Assembly: GCA_021234155.1 (NCBI GenBank)
Contig: JAJEKV010000072.1
Coordinates: 184,001-248,000, forward strand
Direction of reading: 5' to 3'
Source: Isoetes taiwanensis
Lineage: Eukaryota; Streptophyta; Lycopodiopsida; Isoetales; Isoetaceae
DNA length: 64,000 bases
Shown in pieces: positions 60,031-64,000 of the stretch. The notes under the pieces are model-generated. The model saw only the letters and a list, made by a program, of their open reading frames with translations. It did no database searches and was not told the DNA's origin. The position numbers and the translations under genes were made by a program. How positions within the stretch are numbered: position 1 is the stretch's first letter; each line of letters starts with the position of its first letter.

Positions 60031-60480
60031 AATTATGTGTCATGTGATATTCGAGCATATAAGGGGATTAGTGACCACATCTTGGCTCCCCTAGGCTAAT
60101 GAGGATTCATACAAGCATTCATGAGAAGCAAAGGGCGGTGAATGCAAGAAAAAACATAGAAGTCGAAAAGTGGTGGGCGTGTACTACCCGCACGTTGCCC
60201 CACGGCCGCTTTAAAACGCGCGGATACCCCTTGCCCGCCACTTAGAGTTTTGATCTGGTCAAGCGGGTCAAAGTCAACGACTTTGGATACCGGAACTTAA
60301 GGAAATAGGGGCATCCTATTATTTTAGTAAGTTGGAAAACTTTCTATAGGAAGGGGCATGCACGATTTGACATGTGGATATATCCAGGTTGATAAGAAAA
60401 TATATATATATGAATGAATGTGATATAGAACATAAGGAGCTGAGTGCAGATAAAGGTGTGTGTATGCAGTTTTAGGAGCG
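60024..60480 (+). mobile_element. Second LTR-like block (LTR B), unrelated to the tRNA LTR
   Basis: It begins TGTTAAAATT after PPT1 and is followed by a primer-binding site at 60,482, so it has the position of an LTR on both sides. It carries a TATATATATA element at 60,400-60,411, about 70 bp before that site, and a GC-rich stretch near 60,180-60,240. The 3' border is unclear: a CA end at 60,468 or the base before the primer site. No second copy lies at the element's 5' end, which instead has the tRNA LTR. Confidence 0.6.
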
Positions 60481-60481
60481 G

Positions 60482-60493
60482 TGGTATCAGAGC
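60482..60493 (+). promoter_or_regulatory. Second primer-binding site (PBS2)
   Basis: TGGTATCAGAGC, identical to the site at 50,559, followed by different sequence (CATGGTCCCAAGTAAAGGG). The 172 bp to PPT2 are non-coding, like the internal region of a TRIM element. Confidence 0.8.
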
Positions 60494-60665
60494 CATGGTC
60501 CCAAGTAAAGGGTGCTTAACTGCACCGAGATAGTCCTCAGTGGTGTAGGGGTGAGAATGAGCAAAGCTTGGCCAGTGGAAAGCCCAACTCCCGCAGTGGT
60601 GGAGTTGCCCGAGGAGGGGAGCTTGTGGATTGTGGTGAAGGCTGGAATGGATTGGTGTGCCCATT

Positions 60666-60674
60666 AAGGGGGAA
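60666..60674 (+). promoter_or_regulatory. Second polypurine tract (PPT2)
   Basis: AAGGGGGAA directly before the 3' tRNA LTR, the same nine bases as PPT1. Confidence 0.75.
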
Positions 60675-60851
60675 TGTTGGAATGTTGGAGTATGTGTAAT
60701 GGGCACACATGAAGAATGAATCAGTGGAGGAGTGCCGAAAGCCCATCAAAGGGCCGGTAGCTCAGTGGTAGAGTACTTAGCTTGCAAGCAAGAGGTCCTG
60801 GGTTCGATCCCTAGCCTATCCACCCAATCATAGGAGGCTCATTTCTCAACA
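60675..60851 (+). mobile_element. 3' LTR (177 bp) of the tRNA-LTR retrotransposon
   Basis: It pairs with 50,381-50,557: equal length, three substitutions, same TG...CA ends. GTGCA follows as the right target copy. Confidence 0.9.
60751..60822 (+). tRNA. tRNA-Ala(TGC)-like sequence within the 3' LTR
   Basis: Same as the 5' copy except for two changes: one gives a G-U pair in the T stem (CCTAG for CCCAG), one adds an acceptor mismatch (CCTATCC for CCTGTCC). The A box is unchanged, and the B-box core GGTTCGATCC is intact. The 5' copy is thus the better folded one. Confidence 0.6.
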
Positions 60852-60960
60852 GTGCACGCTTCATTTATTGCTTTAACCAATGCAGTAGACATCTTAGAGG
60901 AAGCTTTGACTGTAGTGGACGATCCAGGCATTGACGTTTCACTGCGGGATAGAGGTATTT
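60852..60960 (+). pseudogene. Unidentified reading frame split by the retrotransposon, 3' part
   Basis: Beyond the target copy the frame joins the upstream part as RIA|HASFIALTNAVDILEEAL and goes on TVVDDPGIDVSLRDRGI to a stop at 60,960. The uninterrupted frame over the junction confirms the insertion point. Confidence 0.5.
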
Positions 60961-61259
60961 AGAGGAGAGGTGAATCATGTGCGAGCTATGCTTTATCTAA
61001 GCTCCGCCAGCTTCATCGGCTTGCAGCCACTCATCCCAACACTATGCGGGCATGATCTGGCATTGTCCTCTGTGGGCGTGGAGCTCCTTCTTGTATATGG
61101 AGTTTTGTTGTTTCTATTTTATACAGAGCAAGCAAGCTTCCAACTTGTTGCAATCTGGATGGTTTATGTTTCTCTATTATATTACTTTGGGTGACTTTTA
61201 AAACAAGCAACGTTGACGTTGCTTTTGTACATGACAATTTCACTTCTCTCAATACGTTG

Positions 61260-61459
61260 TGATATGGTGTATTTGTTTTAATGTAATCTTCGGATCACTT
61301 GTTTTAGTTTTGATTTTTGTGTTGCAATTGTCGCTCCTCTCTTGTTGTTCTGTATATGTTATGATATGGTGTATTGGTTTTAATGTAATCTTCGGATCAC
61401 TTGTTTTGGTTTGATTTTGTGTTGCAATTGTCACTCCTCTCTTGTTGTTCTGTTTATGC
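61260..61459. repeat. Two-copy tandem repeat of about 100 bp
   Basis: TGATATGGTGTATT(T/G)G, then TAATGTAATCTTCGGATCAC, CTCCTCTCTTGTTGTTCTGT are repeated with a few substitutions and three small deletions in the second copy. Confidence 0.75.
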
Positions 61460-61733
61460 CATGCCACATGTAAGCACCTAGATTTATTTAATTTGCCAAT
61501 GGTTGCAAGGGTTTGAATTTTTTCTTTCTAGAGAGTGTAGATCAATTAGACATAGGTACCACTTAAACATTAAATGACGTAGATCCACAAAAATAATTCG
61601 GATCTTCTCCGTAATATTTCGAGTTACAATCTAGACATGGCTTGGCTCCACAAGGATTCTTTCGTTTTCTATAATATGTTTCAAAAAGAAGTATGAACTA
61701 GACCACCTTTTACAGCTCCATTCCAATAAAAGA

Positions 61734-64000
61734 CTAGTAAACGGGTGCCCGGCGTTGCCGGGCTAATGTTCTGGTATGTGTTTTTGCTCGGCTTTAACGT
61801 CCTCGTAAATGTGTCCCGGGGAAACTTCTGATTGTTGGATCTATCCATCCATGTCCTGCTGGGTTTATCATAGGTAAAGTCTTTAGGTAAACCCTGGAAT
61901 TTACGGAGTTGTGGATTTACCTTTCAAAGCTCAAGTTAACGCCCTCAAATCTGGCTCGCCAAATCCATGTCTTCTAATCAGTTGCGAAAGAGCTTCTAAG
62001 TTCTCTTCTTTCCTCAAGAGTGGCGAGAGATAGTGCTTTTTAATCATTGACTTGCTTTTCAATCATTGACTTGCTTTTTGGGGAAGTGCACGGCTGGTTT
62101 CATGAGGAATTTCCCAACAGAGACCATAATTCTACCTTGCGGTCATTCATCGTGAGAGGTCAAAGACATGAAAGTGTAAGTTATTACTGCTGCTTGCTTT
62201 TGTGGATTTCCCTGCTGCTTTTTGTGGATTTCCACAAAGCCTTCCTGGAAAGGCCTATTTTCTAGACTTACGGAATTAGGACTGTTGCAAGAAGTGGTCT
62301 TGTGAAAATGTATTGGGAAGCTTAAAGTACACGGCGGATGGGATGGTGGGATGGATAAGCAAAGCACAATCGAGGCCCTTTGGCTTATACATCGATAGGT
62401 TGGAAAGCTTTTAGCAGCCTTGGAGATACGGGTCTTGATAATGTGACATTTATGTCCTCCCAGTAAGACCTTCAACATCGGTTATTGGCACTTGAAAGAA
62501 CTTGGGGCGTCCCAACAAAGCTTGACTCTTCAATACTTTAGTCGAACAAAGTCACGGTGGTTTGATGTGGGGAATAGTCATGACATGGGCGCAAATAGAG
62601 AGAGGTATTTCTTGTCCAAAATCATTATGAGCAAAGCATCTATGCCACATCAAATCATCTTTCTTTTAAGCTTTGAATTACATTGTCTTTAAGTGTCATC
62701 ACAACATAATTATTGAGAAGATTGCTTTTTCGGATATATCTTTGCGAAATTATAGTAGTAATCTTTTAAAACCAGAAAGAGGAGAAGACAGTTGTCTCCT
62801 ATATGCACTATCTATTATTGATGTGAAGAGGTTACTGTTTCCAAAGCACTCATCATGTCTTTGAAACACTTGATATTAACAAAGGCGAATATTGTGCTTA
62901 GATTTGGCGGCTTGGAAAAGAATTAAGATATCCCTGTAAATAGCATTTACAGCAATCTATTATACGTGTCCTTGAGTCGGTAAAAGTAGCTAAAGAAGCT
63001 ATTGCAATGTTCCTTCTAAAAAGAAATTTATGCATATGCCCGAAGTTTTGCACTGCAGAGAAAGACACAGGCACAGCTATCTCTCAGGTCATAAGGGAAC
63101 TTGGAAAAGAAATTCCATAAATAAGAGATGCAGCAGGCATGTCATCAAAACCAACCAGATTTTTATTTCAAATTTACTGATAACTAATTAGCTCGTACAG
63201 ACTTCAGGGAAAACAATTACCACTAACAGAATCCAGCTGATTCCAGGCGGCAGCTCCCTTATCAACTTTTGGTGTTGCAGCAAAAGGCTCCCGTCCTGCA
63301 ATCCAAGCTTTTGCCGAAAAATGCTTCGTTCCTTGCAAGAAATAAAGACAGGAGTTACAGACAAAGAGATAAAGGCGAAGTTATGGGCCCGGAGAAAAAA
63401 TGTCGGGATAAGGAAGCGACATATTCATGCATTATTCTCTTGTTTTAGTACTCCGGTGAATCTTGCTTTGTTACCTCTGCTAAGAGATTGTATCAAGGAT
63501 TCCTTGCATAATCAGCACTGCGACCTTTATCCTCTGCTGGCCATGCACATATGTTAGATTCTTTTAGATGCAAACTTCATTGGCGACAGTTATACATAAT
63601 TGAGCTACTGGATTAGCTGGCTTATCACGCTTCACAATCACCATATAGAATTCTTGGCTTCACAACTACATGATCACATTACCTTGCAGAGGAAGAGCAT
63701 GCTCAAAATCAATAGGGAGGCGCTAGGATATGTATTGTACTTACAAAAGCTTTAAAGATTGAAAAATAATAGGTAAGAAAAGATAATGATAAGGCAACAC
63801 AAACATCTCGGATGCTTCCGACCTCCATTGGTGGTTAGTTAGATAGCTGCACCATGAAGTATAGAAGAAAAGAATGGACTCAAAAAGGCCTTAGAAATCG
63901 CTACTATTTCTGTCACAACCCTTCTCGTCAGCGCCATTCAAACAAATTGATTTCCATAAATCAAAGAAGATCCAAAGCAGATGCTTCAAAAACCGCAGCA
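61734..64000 (-). mobile_element. Helitron, 3' end and partial body, running out of the window
   Basis: On the minus strand the hairpin GCCCGGC AAC GCCGGGC (61,747-61,763) is followed by nine bases and CTAG (61,734-61,737). The base before it on the plus strand is A, as required. The 5' end is not seen, so it probably lies beyond 64,000. Between 61,780 and 64,000 I find no Rep/helicase motif; ORFs at 62,047-62,480 and 63,321-63,557 are unplaced. Confidence 0.5.

Noticed and set aside
60024-60480. LTR B as the true 3' LTR of the element starting at 50,381
   Set aside because: Its sequence does not match the 5' LTR, while 60,675-60,851 matches it fully and is followed by the partner target copy.

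Overview
The window is nuclear DNA of a land plant, and most of it is transposable-element sequence laid down in nested layers. Evidence for a plant: two broken PPR (PLS-type) genes, a plant 2-oxoglutarate dioxygenase with four GT-AG exons, Ty1/copia elements whose primer sites match initiator-Met tRNA, a CACTA element with a TNP2-type transposase remnant, L1-type LINEs and Helitron ends. Low gene density, long AT-rich introns, a jockey-like LINE end and decayed PPR copies would fit a large-genome fern or lycophyte, but that placement is inference. I see no rRNA, CRISPR, prokaryotic operon or organellar gene.

Layout. 0-8 kb: mostly non-repetitive DNA holding a plus-strand split gene of unknown identity whose exons join in compatible phase (about 3.9-7.1 kb). 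8.2-9.4 kb: a tandemly duplicated, promoter-like module with short inverted ends. 9.7 kb: a Helitron 3' end. 9.86-17.2 kb: a minus-strand L1-type LINE split by a 4.9 kb CACTA element (10,621-15,516). 17.3-18.5 kb and 29.0-30.9 kb: two copies of an unclassified repeat. 18.9-19.8 kb and 26.3-27.3 kb: LINE 3' ends. 22.2-23.1 kb: a duplicated small gene, one copy open and one broken. 23.3-25.6 kb: two opposite ORFs of unknown type. 31.3-32.8 kb: a dioxygenase gene with one frameshift. 34.1-36.3 kb: two PPR pseudogenes. 37.4-47.8 kb: an old copia split by about 8 kb that includes a minus-strand LINE, which in turn holds a 435 bp MITE with a perfect 9 bp target duplication.

49.3-61 kb is the most interesting part. 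An unidentified reading frame is interrupted by a retrotransposon whose two 177 bp LTRs each contain a tRNA-Ala-like sequence with intact A and B boxes. The element carries a broken copia gag-pol, and its 3' part has an extra, unrelated LTR-like block with its own polypurine tract and a second primer-binding site. That arrangement is what recombination at the primer-binding site between a short tRNA-LTR (TRIM-like) element and a copia one-LTR circle, or an equivalent template switch, would give. A 4,930 bp Helitron lies inside the copia reverse transcriptase, between the A and T of a catalytic Asp codon. The window ends in another Helitron of the same family.

None of the mobile elements looks intact. 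The only single-copy-like genes are the split gene at 4-7 kb, the dioxygenase (frameshifted as given) and the 80-residue ORF at 22.9 kb.
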